From assembly GCF_018101125.2 (NCBI RefSeq), contig NZ_JAELVF020000001.1, positions 2,184,922-2,248,921 of the forward strand: 64,000 nucleotides of DNA, given 5' to 3'. The notes beneath the pieces are model-generated. The model was not told where the DNA came from and did not search any database. It saw only the letters and a program-made list of their open reading frames with translations. How positions within the stretch are numbered: the first letter of the stretch is position 1; the number at the start of each line of letters is the position of its first letter. The DNA is from Streptomyces tardus (lineage in GTDB: Bacteria; Actinomycetota; Actinomycetes; Streptomycetales; Streptomycetaceae). Below, piece by piece: positions 18,123 through 26,819 of the stretch. The translations under genes and the position numbers were made by a program.

Positions 18123-18914
18123 GTGGGGGACAACCCAGCACAGGACATGTCGACCGCGGGCCACTGGTTCCACCCGGTCGAGCCCTCCGACGAGGCCGAG
18201 ACCCGGCTCTTCCTGCTGCCGCACGCGGGCAGCGGGGCGATCATCTACCGGGACTGGGCGGAGCTCCTCCCGCCCACCATCGCACCGCAGGCCGTGACCC
18301 TCCCCGGCCGGCACAACCGCCGGGAGGAGGAGACCTTCGAGAAGTGGGACCCGCTGCTGGACGCGCTGTACGAGGCGGTCGTGGCGGAGATCGACGACCG
18401 TCCGTTCGCCTTCTTCGGCCACTGCCTGGGCGCCCAGCTCGCCTACCGGCTGACCGTACGCCTGGCGGAGGACGGGATGCCGGCGCCGGCGCTGCTCGGC
18501 ACCTCCGGCTGGTCGCCGATCGGCTTCTTCCAGCCCACGGAGGAGCAGAGCCGGATGCCGGACCCCGAACTGGTCGAGTGGATCAAGAAGTTGGGCTCCT
18601 TCCCGGCGGAGGTCTACGACAACCCGGAGATGCTCGCCCTGGTCGTGCCCGCGCTCCGGGCCGACCTGCGGGTGGCGGCGCAGTACGTCGACGACGGCGT
18701 CACGGTGGACTGCCCGTTCGTCTCCTACGGCGGCAGGTCCGACCCGCTCCAGGAGACCGACGACGCGATGACGCACTGGAAGGACCGCGGCGAACGGTAC
18801 CTGGGCCACCGGGAGTTCCCCGGCGGGCACTTCTACATCGACCAGCACGCAGCTGCCGTGACCGCCGACTTCGCCCGTCACCTGGACCGGCTGGCGGCGA
18901 CCGTCTCCGGCTGA
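18123..18914 (+). CDS. Type II thioesterase with Cys in place of the nucleophilic Ser
   Basis: This 263-aa alpha/beta-hydrolase is of the GrsT/TEII family that removes acyl groups from carrier proteins. The start is GTG 18123 behind AAGGAG. The N-terminal signature LFLLPHAGSGAIIYRDW is classical. The nucleophile elbow reads GHCLG with Cys101 (codon TGC) instead of GHSxG. The His at FPGGHFYID and the Asp in SYGGRSDPL region complete the triad. Cys variants of thioesterases are known to favour transfer or cyclisation over hydrolysis, so it may offload the chain to a nucleophile rather than edit. Confidence 0.85.
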   Translation: MGDNPAQDMSTAGHWFHPVEPSDEAETRLFLLPHAGSGAIIYRDWAELLPPTIAPQAVTLPGRHNRREEETFEKWDPLLDALYEAVVAEIDDRPFAFFGHCLGAQLAYRLTVRLAEDGMPAPALLGTSGWSPIGFFQPTEEQSRMPDPELVEWIKKLGSFPAEVYDNPEMLALVVPALRADLRVAAQYVDDGVTVDCPFVSYGGRSDPLQETDDAMTHWKDRGERYLGHREFPGGHFYIDQHAAAVTADFARHLDRLAATVSG

Positions 18915-19017
18915 ACCGCGGTGCCGCCCGCCGAGCCACCCGGAGGGCGGCGCCGACCTCCCAACAGATGCCGGCTCCTCCGTTTCGGAGGGAGTCGGGA
19001 CGAAACGGAGCTGGAAC

Positions 19018-19061
19018 GGTCAGCTCTCGGTCAGGAAACGGTCAGTACCGGTGCCCATAGT
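19018..19061 (+). promoter_or_regulatory. SARP-type operator for the P450 gene
   Basis: Three perfect GGTCAG repeats start at 19018, 19029 and 19040 (11-bp period). CATAGT (19056-19061) follows 8 bp after the last heptamer. This is the clearest box in the window. It sits about 205 bp before the P450 start. The spacer 18915-19265 otherwise shows only short direct repeats, such as three copies of CCTCACGCCACCG and runs of TCGAACCC. Confidence 0.8.
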
Positions 19062-19265
19062 GCGGCGAACAGTGCGGCGAACGCGGTACTCGCCGCACTC
19101 CTCCCTGCCCACCCGAGGCGCCCTCACGCCACCGACCTGAGTCACCGGCCTCACGCCACCGGCCTCACGCCACCGGCCCAGGGCCTCACACCCCCGCCCC
19201 GGCGCCCCGAGCCCGAAGCTCGAACCGTCGAACCCTCGAACCCTCGAACCGCAAGGAGCCGTTGG

Positions 19266-20474
19266 ATGTTGGACGAACAGGGGAAAGTGCTCGACTGGCC
19301 GCTCGCCCGGACCTGCCCCATGTCCGTGCCGCCGGAGCTGGCCGGGCTGCGGGGCGAACCGCCGTGCGCGGTACGCATACCCGAAGGGGCCGTGGGCTCC
19401 CGGCGGGCCTGGCTGCTGACCCGGCACGCGGACGTGCGGATGGCCCTGATGGACCCCCGGATGAGCGCGGACGAGTGTCTGCCCGGCGCGCCCGTACGCA
19501 TCCAGCTGCCGCCGGGCGAACGCCCCTCCTCGTTCCTGCGGATGGACGCCCCGGACCACGGCAGGCTCCGTACGCTCGTCACCTCCGACTTCACGGCCCG
19601 CAGGGTGCGTGCGTACCAACCGGGCATCGAGGAGCTGGTCGGTGAACTCCTGGACGGCCTCGCCGCCCAGGACGGGCCGGCCGACCTCTGCGAGAACTTC
19701 ACCACCCAGCTGCCCACCCAGGTCATCGCCCGGGTCCTCGGGGTGCCGCGCGAGGAGTCGGAGCGCTTCGTACGCCTGACGCGGATCACCATCGGCCAGG
19801 GCGATCCGGCCGCTTCCTACGCCGCGTACCAGGAACTCACGTCGTTCATCGCCGAGTTGACGATCGCCAAGCAGGCGGCCCCGGCGGACGACATCGTCAG
19901 CCGGCTGGCGTCCCGCCATGTGGCGAGCGGGAGGATCACGGTCAAGGAGGCCGTGGGGGTCGCCCTGCTCCTGCTGGTGGCGGGCCACGAGACCACCACC
20001 AACCAGCTCGCGCTCAGCACGCTCAACCTGCTCCTCGACGAGGAGCTGAAGCAGCAGGTGCTGGCCGACGACGGGAAGCTGCTCCCCGCGTTCATCGAGG
20101 AGTCGATGCGCTACTGGTCCATCTCGCAGGACGCGATCGTACGGCTGTGCGTGGAGGACATGGAGGTGAGCGGCGTACGGATCTCCAAGGGCGACGCCGT
20201 CGTCATCTCCATCCCGTCGGCCAACTGGGACGAGAACGTCTTCCCCGACGCGGGCCGGATCGACGTCCACCGGGACACCAGCGAGCACCTCCAGTGGGGC
20301 ATCGGCCCCCACTTCTGCCTCGGTGCGCCGCTCGCGCGGCTGGAGATCGAGCTGGCGCTCCGATCGCTCTTCACCCGCTTCCCCGACCTGAGGTTGGCCT
20401 GCGACGAAAAGGACATCCCGTTCCGGCACGAGACGGTCTTCTACGGACTGCACTCGCTGCCCGTCACCTGGTGA
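19266..20474 (+). CDS. Cytochrome P450
   Basis: This 402-aa soluble bacterial P450 starts at ATG 19266 behind GCAAGGAG. The I-helix oxygen-binding motif is LLVAGHETTTNQLAL, the K-helix ExxR is in EESMRYW, and the haem loop reads WGIGPHFCLGAPLARLE with the ligand Cys. Trp replaces the usual Phe at the first haem-loop position. It has its own SARP-controlled promoter. A tailoring hydroxylation or desaturation of the alkyl chain is likely; the site cannot be predicted. No dedicated ferredoxin is encoded next to it. Confidence 0.92.
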   Translation: MLDEQGKVLDWPLARTCPMSVPPELAGLRGEPPCAVRIPEGAVGSRRAWLLTRHADVRMALMDPRMSADECLPGAPVRIQLPPGERPSSFLRMDAPDHGRLRTLVTSDFTARRVRAYQPGIEELVGELLDGLAAQDGPADLCENFTTQLPTQVIARVLGVPREESERFVRLTRITIGQGDPAASYAAYQELTSFIAELTIAKQAAPADDIVSRLASRHVASGRITVKEAVGVALLLLVAGHETTTNQLALSTLNLLLDEELKQQVLADDGKLLPAFIEESMRYWSISQDAIVRLCVEDMEVSGVRISKGDAVVISIPSANWDENVFPDAGRIDVHRDTSEHLQWGIGPHFCLGAPLARLEIELALRSLFTRFPDLRLACDEKDIPFRHETVFYGLHSLPVTW

Positions 20475-20568
20475 CCACCGCGGCCGGCAGCGCACGCCCA
20501 TCGTCCGAAAACACCAACGCGTCGTGCCCGACGGTCAGTTCGCGCCGACGCGAGCGAAGGAGTGAACC

Positions 20569-21426
20569 GTGCCCACGGTCTCGGCCAAGGACGGAACGCG
20601 GCTCCACTACAGCGATACGGGGAGCGGCCCGCCCGTGGTGTTCCTCAACGTCGCCATGCTCGACTCCCGTATGTGGGACCGCCAGGTGGGCGCCCTCGCG
20701 GAGCGGGGTCTGCGCTGCGTCACCTACGACCGGCGCGGCGGCGGCCGGTCCGACCGGCCCGAGGAGGGCTACGACTACGACACCCTCGCCGACGACCTCG
20801 CCGCACTGCTGGACCACCTCGAACTGACCGGGGTGACGCTGGTCGGCTACGCGGTCGGCGGCGGCGAGGCGGTGCGCTACCTGACCCGGCACGGCGCGCA
20901 CCGCGTCGCCGGGCTGGTGCTCGCCGCGTCCGCCACCCCGGTGCTGTTCCGTACGGAGGGCAACCCGCACGGCATCGTGCCGGCGGAGTTCGAGCCGGTG
21001 TTCGCCGCGATGCGCGCGGACCTCCCGGCGTTCCTGGAGGAGCTGTCCGTGCCGTTCTTCGGCGGCCCGACGGCGACCGCGCAGAACCCGGGCAGCTCGG
21101 ACGAACTCCGTTCCTGGGTCGCGCGGGTGGCGATGGACACGTCCCCCCACGCGGCCGAGGCGCTGTACCGGATGCTGCTCGGTGAGGACTTCAGAGCCGA
21201 GCTGCCGCTCGTCGGCCTGCCGACCCTGGTGGTGCACGGGGACGCCGACGTGGGCAGCCCCTTCGCGCTCTGCGGCCCCCCGACGGCGGCTCTCGTGCCG
21301 GACAGCTCCCTCGTGGTGTACGAGGGCGCCGCCCACGGCCTGTTCGCCACGCACGCCGAGCGCTTCAGCGACGACCTACTGTCCTTCGTAGGACGGGACG
21401 CGGGAGCAGGGGGCGGCGAGGCGTAG
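20569..21426 (+). CDS. Alpha/beta-hydrolase-fold protein with Ala at the nucleophile position
   Basis: This 285-aa protein resembles non-haem haloperoxidase/esterase-type hydrolases, starting at GTG 20569 behind GAAGGAG. The oxyanion region and strand order are normal (FLNVAMLDSRMWDRQVGAL, VTYDRRGGGRSDRP). The nucleophile elbow is GYAVGG, with Ala95 (codon GCG) where Ser is expected. The Asp (HGDADVGSP) and His (EGAAHGLFATH) remain. It therefore should not be a normal serine hydrolase. A lyase, decarboxylase-like, binding or cyclase role is possible. It lies 94 bp after the P450 and is the last gene of the plus-strand core. Confidence 0.8.
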   Translation: MPTVSAKDGTRLHYSDTGSGPPVVFLNVAMLDSRMWDRQVGALAERGLRCVTYDRRGGGRSDRPEEGYDYDTLADDLAALLDHLELTGVTLVGYAVGGGEAVRYLTRHGAHRVAGLVLAASATPVLFRTEGNPHGIVPAEFEPVFAAMRADLPAFLEELSVPFFGGPTATAQNPGSSDELRSWVARVAMDTSPHAAEALYRMLLGEDFRAELPLVGLPTLVVHGDADVGSPFALCGPPTAALVPDSSLVVYEGAAHGLFATHAERFSDDLLSFVGRDAGAGGGEA

Positions 21427-21460
21427 GGCGAGTCGCCGCCTGATCCCGTCCACACCGCGG

Positions 21461-21491
21461 AGCTGGGCCCGGCAGGATGCCGGGCCCAGCT
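21461..21491. terminator. 14-bp perfect hairpin between convergent genes
   Basis: Arms 21461-21474 and 21478-21491 (AGCTGGGCCCGGCA and its complement) pair perfectly with a GGA loop; TT follows on the plus side. It ends both the plus-strand core and the minus-strand operon. Confidence 0.85.
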
Positions 21492-21495
21492 TTCG

Positions 21496-22431
21496 TCATG
21501 TCAGCACGTGGTCGAGCCAGTGGTCGAGGAGCTGGCTCTCGCCCGACACCGTGACCGGTGAACTCTCCACCCGTGTACGGCGCTTGAGCAGGAGCAGCAG
21601 CTCGTCGGCGGTGCCGTGGACGGTGACGCTGGGGCTGGTGTCGGAAGCCCACCGGTCCGGCGCCGGCCGCTCGGTGAGCAGCCCCTCGGGCGTACGGGTG
21701 ACCCGCCAGAGTCCGCGAGCGGGGTCCGGGGCGTCGACCGCCCTGAAGCCGAACGTCTCGCCCCGGCCGCGCATCTCGGCCAGCCGCGGGTCGAAGAACA
21801 TGGCCGCGCTGGGTGCGGCGATGGCGTGCAGCCACAGGTCGACGGCGTCCAGCGCGGTGCCGGTGTCGATCCGTACCCGTCGGCCGCGTACCAGGTCGAG
21901 GTCGGCGCGGTGGACGGCCACCTCGGCCGCCGCCCAGCTCGACCAGAAGCGGGCCTCCTGCGCGCCGAAGGTCGTCCAGACGGTGGCGTGCGGGCCGGCC
22001 TCGCGGAGCGCGGTCACCATACGTTCGGCCGCGGCCCGCAGCCACGACACCTGTGAGGCGGTGTCCCGGCCCAGGCTCCCGTCGGAGTCGGACACCTGGT
22101 GCGCGAGCGAGTCCACCCGCCGGGTCCAGTCGCCGTGCGTCTCGCCGTGCGTCTCGCCGTGCGTCCGGGCGTGTGCCTCGCCGGGCGTCTCGGCGTGTTC
22201 CTCGCCGGGTTCCTCCGTCGCGCTCGGCGGGAGGAACTCCGTGGCCCGCTTCTCGACGATCGTGGCGCCCCAACTCAGGGCCTGGTGCAGGTGGATGAGC
22301 ATCCTCCCGGTGGTCCAACCGGGACAGCTGGGTACGGCCCGGTCAGGGCCGAGGACGGTCAACGCCTCGCCGATGAGGTCCGTGTCCGCCAGGATGTCGT
22401 CGCACAGCCGGTCGTGCTCGTACTCGTACAT
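21496..22431 (-). CDS. Maleylpyruvate-isomerase-family (mycothiol-dependent, DinB-like) protein
   Basis: This 311-aa protein has the N-terminal DinB-like metal-binding bundle of the maleylpyruvate isomerase family. It shows VPSCPGWTTGRMLIHLHQAL (about 33-52), and later FWSSWAAAEVAVHRADLDLV with the expected His. A low-complexity insert at about residues 75-100 repeats the GETH unit, encoded by tandem GTGCGTCTCGCC-type DNA repeats near 22135-22170. Members bind a divalent metal and use mycothiol for isomerisation or detoxification. It is the last gene of the long minus-strand set. A protective or tailoring role is possible. Confidence 0.75.
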   Translation of the reverse strand: MYEYEHDRLCDDILADTDLIGEALTVLGPDRAVPSCPGWTTGRMLIHLHQALSWGATIVEKRATEFLPPSATEEPGEEHAETPGEAHARTHGETHGETHGDWTRRVDSLAHQVSDSDGSLGRDTASQVSWLRAAAERMVTALREAGPHATVWTTFGAQEARFWSSWAAAEVAVHRADLDLVRGRRVRIDTGTALDAVDLWLHAIAAPSAAMFFDPRLAEMRGRGETFGFRAVDAPDPARGLWRVTRTPEGLLTERPAPDRWASDTSPSVTVHGTADELLLLLKRRTRVESSPVTVSGESQLLDHWLDHVLT

Positions 22432-22596
22432 CTGACTTCCTCACATGACTGGGCGCGGCGCCTCACCCCGACGTGGATCGGTGGGTGTGCGGCGCCGCGC
22501 CAGGTGGGGTCCCCGTGTGATGCCGGGGTGTGCGTGAGTGGTCCGCGCGGGCGAGCCGGTGGGTTCGCCGGACTCGCGTCGCGTGCCTGGCTCCGC

Positions 22597-23034
22597 TCAG
22601 CCGCCGGTGGACTCGCGCAGCTTGCGCAGCGAGATGTGCTGGAGCAGGGCGAATCCGCCGACCACGGCGGCCTGCATCGGAATCCAGAAGGCGCCCACGG
22701 TGCTGGGGGTCAGCCACAGCACCAGCGCGGCGACGCTGGCGACGGCCCACAGCGCGTTGGCCTCGATGACCAGCTTGGTCCCGAGGACCGGGGGCGACGG
22801 CTTGGCCGCCAGGAAGCCGACGAACGCGGCGTACGCCAGCAGGAAGGCGCCGATGCCGACCAGGAACGAGCTGTTCAGCCCGAGGAGGTCGCCCACCGGG
22901 CCGGAGAGGGCGAGGTAGATGAGTCCGTTGCCGCCGGTCACGACGGCGTCCAGTGTCAGGAACAGGCGCAGCGGTTTCGCCGCGGCGGGCGCCGTGGCGG
23001 CGGCCGCGGTGGTGGTGGAGGTGTAGGTGGTCAT
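22597..23034 (-). CDS. Small four-helix integral membrane protein
   Basis: This 145-aa protein has a Thr/Ala-rich N-terminus followed by about four hydrophobic helices (LRLFLTLDAVVTGGNGLIYL, FLVGIGAFLLAYAAFVGFL, ALWAVASVAALVLWL, FWIPMQAAVVGGFALL). No catalytic motif is visible and I cannot name a function. It has a two-repeat SARP-type box upstream, so it seems to belong to the cluster regulon. Spacers on both sides (22432-22596 and 23035-23229) contain only GC-rich short repeats, such as CGGTGTGGTCGGG twice. Confidence 0.7.
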   Translation of the reverse strand: MTTYTSTTTAAAATAPAAAKPLRLFLTLDAVVTGGNGLIYLALSGPVGDLLGLNSSFLVGIGAFLLAYAAFVGFLAAKPSPPVLGTKLVIEANALWAVASVAALVLWLTPSTVGAFWIPMQAAVVGGFALLQHISLRKLRESTGG

Positions 23035-23142
23035 GTCTTACTCCCGGTCGGTGTGGTCGGGTGGTCGCGTCCCGGTGTGGTCGGGCGGTCGCTTTCCGTG
23101 TGCGGGGATGTCCGGAGCGTGCCGCCGGAGCGGTGCCTGCTC

Positions 23143-23174
23143 AGCGTTGCCCGGCGTGCTGACGGACGGCTGAC
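23143..23174 (-). promoter_or_regulatory. Two-repeat SARP-type operator for the small membrane protein gene
   Basis: On the minus strand, GTCAGCC (23174) and GTCAGCA (23163) are 11 bp apart. AACGCT (23148-23143) follows after 8 bp and fits the xAxxxT -10 pattern seen at the other boxes. Confidence 0.5.
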
Positions 23175-23229
23175 GTTGGGTGCGGGGTACACCTCTTCGG
23201 CGGGAGCGAGCCGCCGCCGAAGAGGCGCG

Positions 23230-24450
23230 TCAGGGTGCGGCGGCGACCAGCACGGTGTTCTGCCCGCCGAAGCCGAAGGAGTTGCTCAGCGCCAGCTCCG
23301 CCGCACAGGCGGTCGGTTCGGTGGGGATCCTGAGGTCGATATCCGGATCGGGGTTGGTCAGGTTGGCGGTGGGAGGCACCAGCCGGTGTTGCAGCGACAG
23401 CAGCGTCAGGGCGGCCTCGACCGCGCCCGACGCGCCCAGCAGGTGGCCGGTGACGCCCTTCGTCGAGGTGACCAGCGGGCTGCCGGGCAGCACGCGGCCG
23501 AGCATCTGCCCCTCCACCCGGTCGTTGAGCGGGGTGGAGGTGCCGTGCGCGTTGACGTGGCCGATGTCCCGTACGTCGGTGCCGGCGTCGGCCAGCGCCC
23601 GCCGTACGGCCGCTTCGGTGCCCCGCCCCTGGGGGTGCGGTTTGGTCATGTGGTGCGCGTCGGCCGTGGCGCCGTGGCCGATGATCCGGCCGTGGCTGCG
23701 CGCACCCCTGGCACGGGCGTCGGCCGCCCGTTCCAGGACCAGGATTCCGGCGCCCTCGCCCGCGACGAATCCGTCCCGGTCCACGTCGAACGGCCGGGAG
23801 GCGAGGGCCGGTTCGTCGTTGCGCCGGGACAACGCGCCCATCTGCGCGAAGCCCGCCATGGTCACCCGGCCGAGCATCGCCTCACTGCCACCGGTCAGCA
23901 CCACGTCGCAGCGGTCGGCGGCCAGCAGGTCCCTCGCGGTGCCGATCGCGGTCGCCCCCGAGGCGCACGCGGTCGCCACCACGAGGTTGGGCCCGGTGGC
24001 GCCGAACTCCATCGCCACCTGCCCGGCGAGCATGTTGGGCAGGTGCATCGGGAGCAGCAGCGGCGAGACCCAGCGTGCGCCCTCGTCGAGGAAGGTCTGG
24101 TTCTGCTGCTCCATGGTGACCGTGCCGCCGTCGGCGGTGCCCAGGACGACGCCGACCCGCGCGCCGTCCCAGGTCTCCGGGTCCAGGCCGGCGTCGGCCA
24201 GCGCCTCCTTGGCGGCGACCAGCGCGAACTGTACGAAGGGGTCGAGCCGGTGGGCCCTGCGCTGCCCCAGCAGCTCCCCGGCGTCGAAGTCGGGGACCCG
24301 GCAGGAGATCCGGACCGGGCAGGCGCGCAGCGCTGGGTCGTCCGCCGCCCGGGACACTCCCGAACAGACCGCTTCCCAGTTCTGCCGCACGCCCACCCCG
24401 GCCGGGGTCACCAGTCCGAGCCCGGTTACCGCAGCCTCGAATCCGGACAT
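23230..24450 (-). CDS. Beta-ketoacyl-ACP synthase II (FabF-like)
   Basis: This 406-aa elongating ketosynthase has Cys in VVATACASGATAIG, His in HVNAHGTSTPLND, Lys/His in TKGVTGHLLGASG, and the C-terminal NSFGFGGQNTVLV. The full Cys-His-His set is present, so it is a condensing enzyme and not a chain-length factor. Its ATG overlaps the ACP stop (TGATG). With the neighbouring ACP and FabH it makes a small discrete fatty acid synthase-like set that could build the alkyl chain. Confidence 0.9.
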   Translation of the reverse strand: MSGFEAAVTGLGLVTPAGVGVRQNWEAVCSGVSRAADDPALRACPVRISCRVPDFDAGELLGQRRAHRLDPFVQFALVAAKEALADAGLDPETWDGARVGVVLGTADGGTVTMEQQNQTFLDEGARWVSPLLLPMHLPNMLAGQVAMEFGATGPNLVVATACASGATAIGTARDLLAADRCDVVLTGGSEAMLGRVTMAGFAQMGALSRRNDEPALASRPFDVDRDGFVAGEGAGILVLERAADARARGARSHGRIIGHGATADAHHMTKPHPQGRGTEAAVRRALADAGTDVRDIGHVNAHGTSTPLNDRVEGQMLGRVLPGSPLVTSTKGVTGHLLGASGAVEAALTLLSLQHRLVPPTANLTNPDPDIDLRIPTEPTACAAELALSNSFGFGGQNTVLVAAAP

Positions 24451-24680
24451 CAGACCCTGGCACTCCGCTCGTCCATGAGACGCACGATGTCTCCCACGGT
24501 CCCGGCCTCGCTGAGCTCGTCCTCGGACACGGCGAGGCCGAGCTCCTTCTCCAGCACGAGCGACAGCTCGACGATTGCCAGCGAGTCCAGGTCGATCTCC
24601 TCGGGCGTGGCCTCGGCGGTGATCGTGTCCGGCGACACCTTCAACTTGTTGACCAGGATGTCCTTCAGCGTTTCGAACAT
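24450..24680 (-). CDS. Acyl carrier protein (type II FAS-like)
   Basis: This 76-aa ACP reads MFETLKDILVNKL at the start, with the phosphopantetheine Ser in EIDLDSLAIVELSLVLE. It sits between FabH (80 bp upstream) and FabF (1-bp overlap). It is clearly of the FAS type and distinct from the PKS-type ACP at 8603, so the cluster encodes two different free carriers. Confidence 0.9.
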   Translation of the reverse strand: MFETLKDILVNKLKVSPDTITAEATPEEIDLDSLAIVELSLVLEKELGLAVSEDELSEAGTVGDIVRLMDERSARV

Positions 24681-24760
24681 GTCGATCTCCTTCTGTGCGG
24701 ATGGTTGGTCGCGCGGGTGGTTGGCGCGGGTTGGACGCGCGGGTTGGTCGCGCGGGGTCG

Positions 24761-25828
24761 TCAGCCGGGCAGGTCGGGCCACACCACGGTGGTGGCGCCC
24801 CAGGCGAGCCCCGCGCCGAACGCGGTGAGCAGGAGCCGGTCGCCCGTGCCGAGCGAGCGGTCGGCGTGGGAGTGGTGCAGCAGCAGCGGGATGCTGGCCG
24901 CGCCGGTGTTGCCGACGTGCTCGATGTTGGAGAGGAACCGCTCCTCGGGCACGCCGAGTTCCTCGCCGACCGCGCCCAGGATTCGTGCGTTGGCCTGGTG
25001 CGCGGCGATCCGGTCGACGTCGGCCAGCTTCCAGCCGGCGGAGTCGACGGCCTGGCGGGAGACGGCCGACATACGTTCCACCGCCTGTCTGAACGTCTGC
25101 TGCCCGCTCATCTGGAAGTAGGTGTCGCGCTCCCGCGCGGGCACTCCCGTGGAGCGCTGGCGGGAGCCGCCGGCCGGTACCTGGATCAGCTGCGACCGGC
25201 TGCCGTCGCTGCCCAGGAAGACCCGCCCGAGAGCCCCGGGCTCGTCCGGCCGGCCCGCCCGCAGCACGACGGCACCCGCGCCGTCGGCGAAGATGACGGC
25301 CGTACCGCGGTCCTGCGGGTCGATGATCGTCGTGAAGGCGTCCGCCCCGATCACCAGGACCCGCTCCGCCGTACCGGCCGCGATCAGCCCCTGGCCGGCC
25401 GCCAGGGCGTAGAGGAAGCCGGTGCACACGGCCGAGACGTCGAAGGCCGCGCTGCCGCCCAGGCCCAGCCGGTCGGCCACCTCGGGAGCGGTCGCGGGGC
25501 ACGGCCGGTCCGGAGTCGTCGTCGCCAGCACGACCGCGTCCGCACCGTCCTCGCCGTCCGCCCCGCCCGCCGACTTCAGCGCCAGCCGTCCGGCCTCCAC
25601 GGCCAGGTCCGAGGTCGCGTCGCCGGGTGCGACGACGTGCCGGGTGGCGATGCCGGTACGGGACCGGATCCAGCTGTCCGAGGTGTCCAGCCGGGCGCTG
25701 AGGTCGGCGTTGGTCACCTGTCGCGGGGGGACCCACCCGCCCAGCCCGGCCAGTACGGCGGACCGGCCGGGCGCGCGCCCCGTCGGGAGACCGGCGGACC
25801 GGCCGGACGGTGCCTCGCTGTTCGACAC
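24761..25828 (-). CDS. Beta-ketoacyl-ACP synthase III (FabH-like)
   Basis: This 355-aa initiating ketosynthase has Cys135 in DVSAVCTGFLYAL, His in AAHQANAR and Asn in HVGNTGAAS. An extra Gly/Arg/Pro-rich N-terminus of about 25 residues precedes the fold. Its position before ACP and FabF suggests it selects the starter acyl-CoA for the chain, possibly a branched one. It starts 10 bp after the diiron gene and is part of the same transcript. Confidence 0.9.
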   Translation of the reverse strand: MSNSEAPSGRSAGLPTGRAPGRSAVLAGLGGWVPPRQVTNADLSARLDTSDSWIRSRTGIATRHVVAPGDATSDLAVEAGRLALKSAGGADGEDGADAVVLATTTPDRPCPATAPEVADRLGLGGSAAFDVSAVCTGFLYALAAGQGLIAAGTAERVLVIGADAFTTIIDPQDRGTAVIFADGAGAVVLRAGRPDEPGALGRVFLGSDGSRSQLIQVPAGGSRQRSTGVPARERDTYFQMSGQQTFRQAVERMSAVSRQAVDSAGWKLADVDRIAAHQANARILGAVGEELGVPEERFLSNIEHVGNTGAASIPLLLHHSHADRSLGTGDRLLLTAFGAGLAWGATTVVWPDLPG

Positions 25829-25838
25829 CGCGGCCTCC

Positions 25839-26819
25839 TCAGCTCTGCCCGGAGAGGATGCCGACGGCGTCGCCCAGGCCCATGTACTCCATCCGGACCT
25901 CGGCCATCTCGTCGGTCCAGCGCTCGGCCGTGTCGTAGCGCTCGACCGGCGTGGTCTCCAACATTTGCCGGCCCGGCCACACCTCGTAGTCGCCGACCGC
26001 GTCCGCGTGCTGCTCCATGCCCTGCTGGAACAGCTGCTCGCGGTGCAGGACGAACTCCCTGTCCGGCACCCGGTCCCACAACTCCCGTCCGGCGCGCAGG
26101 ATCTCCATCAGCCGCGGCCGGTACTCGGGGTGGGCGATCAGGTGGTCCCGCATCAGCGAGCTGCCGACCGCCAGGTGGCGGATCTCGTCGATCGCCGCGG
26201 TGCGGGAGAGCTCGGCCGCGGCCGGGTCGAGCCGGTCCCACTTGCGTTCGCTCAGCTCCGCCGCGGGGGCCAGAACGCCCTCGATGACGATGGTGAAGAC
26301 CGCCACGCCGCCGGCGAAGTCGCCCTGGTCGCGCACGATGTCGAGAGTGAATTCCTCGACCGGTGCGAGCACCCGGCGGCGGTAGTCGGCGGCCATCTCC
26401 TCGATGTCGGCGACCAGGGTCTTCTCCGGCATCCCCAGTTCGACCAGGTGGTTGCGGAAGACGCGGGCGTGCCGCGCCTCGTCGATCATCTGGGTGGCGT
26501 AGAACTCCATCTCCGGAATTCCGGGCGCGCGGTCGACGTAGTGCGCCAGCAGACGGGTGGCGATCTCCTCCGCCAGCGAGCGGTAGCCGAGCTCCAGCAC
26601 CATGGCCTCGCGCAGCGGTCCGGGTTCCTTCATGAACGCGGGGATCTCGGCGTCCCCGGTGTGCCCGCTGACCCCGCGTCCGCGCAGGGTCCCCTGGGCC
26701 ACCTCGGTGAACCAGTAGGCGAGATCGCAGCGTTCGGCGGTCAGTTCCAGGGTCTTGGCACCGTCCAGCAGCCCTGGTGCGGTGTCGAAGTCGGCTTCGT
26801 GCGCGACGGGCGTGTTCAT
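25839..26819 (-). CDS. Ferritin-like diiron oxygenase, VlmB-like
   Basis: This 326-aa all-helical protein has two carboxylate-His motifs, DEARH (113-117) and DEIRH (201-205), plus Glu76 and Glu170, spaced as in ferritin-like diiron oxygenases. In the valanimycin pathway the diiron protein VlmB is reported, as I recall, to carry out the oxidation that yields the azoxy group. The neighbours here (flavin reductase and VlmO-like protein, all overlapping by 4 bp) match that pathway. The start overlaps the flavin reductase stop (ATGA). Function as the azoxy-forming oxidase is inferred from fold and context. An AurF-like N-oxygenase is the main alternative. Confidence 0.8.
   Translation of the reverse strand: MNTPVAHEADFDTAPGLLDGAKTLELTAERCDLAYWFTEVAQGTLRGRGVSGHTGDAEIPAFMKEPGPLREAMVLELGYRSLAEEIATRLLAHYVDRAPGIPEMEFYATQMIDEARHARVFRNHLVELGMPEKTLVADIEEMAADYRRRVLAPVEEFTLDIVRDQGDFAGGVAVFTIVIEGVLAPAAELSERKWDRLDPAAAELSRTAAIDEIRHLAVGSSLMRDHLIAHPEYRPRLMEILRAGRELWDRVPDREFVLHREQLFQQGMEQHADAVGDYEVWPGRQMLETTPVERYDTAERWTDEMAEVRMEYMGLGDAVGILSGQS

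Noticed and set aside
20521..20568. SARP box before the alpha/beta-hydrolase
   Set aside because: Only one GGTCAG is present; no partner repeat lies 11 bp away.
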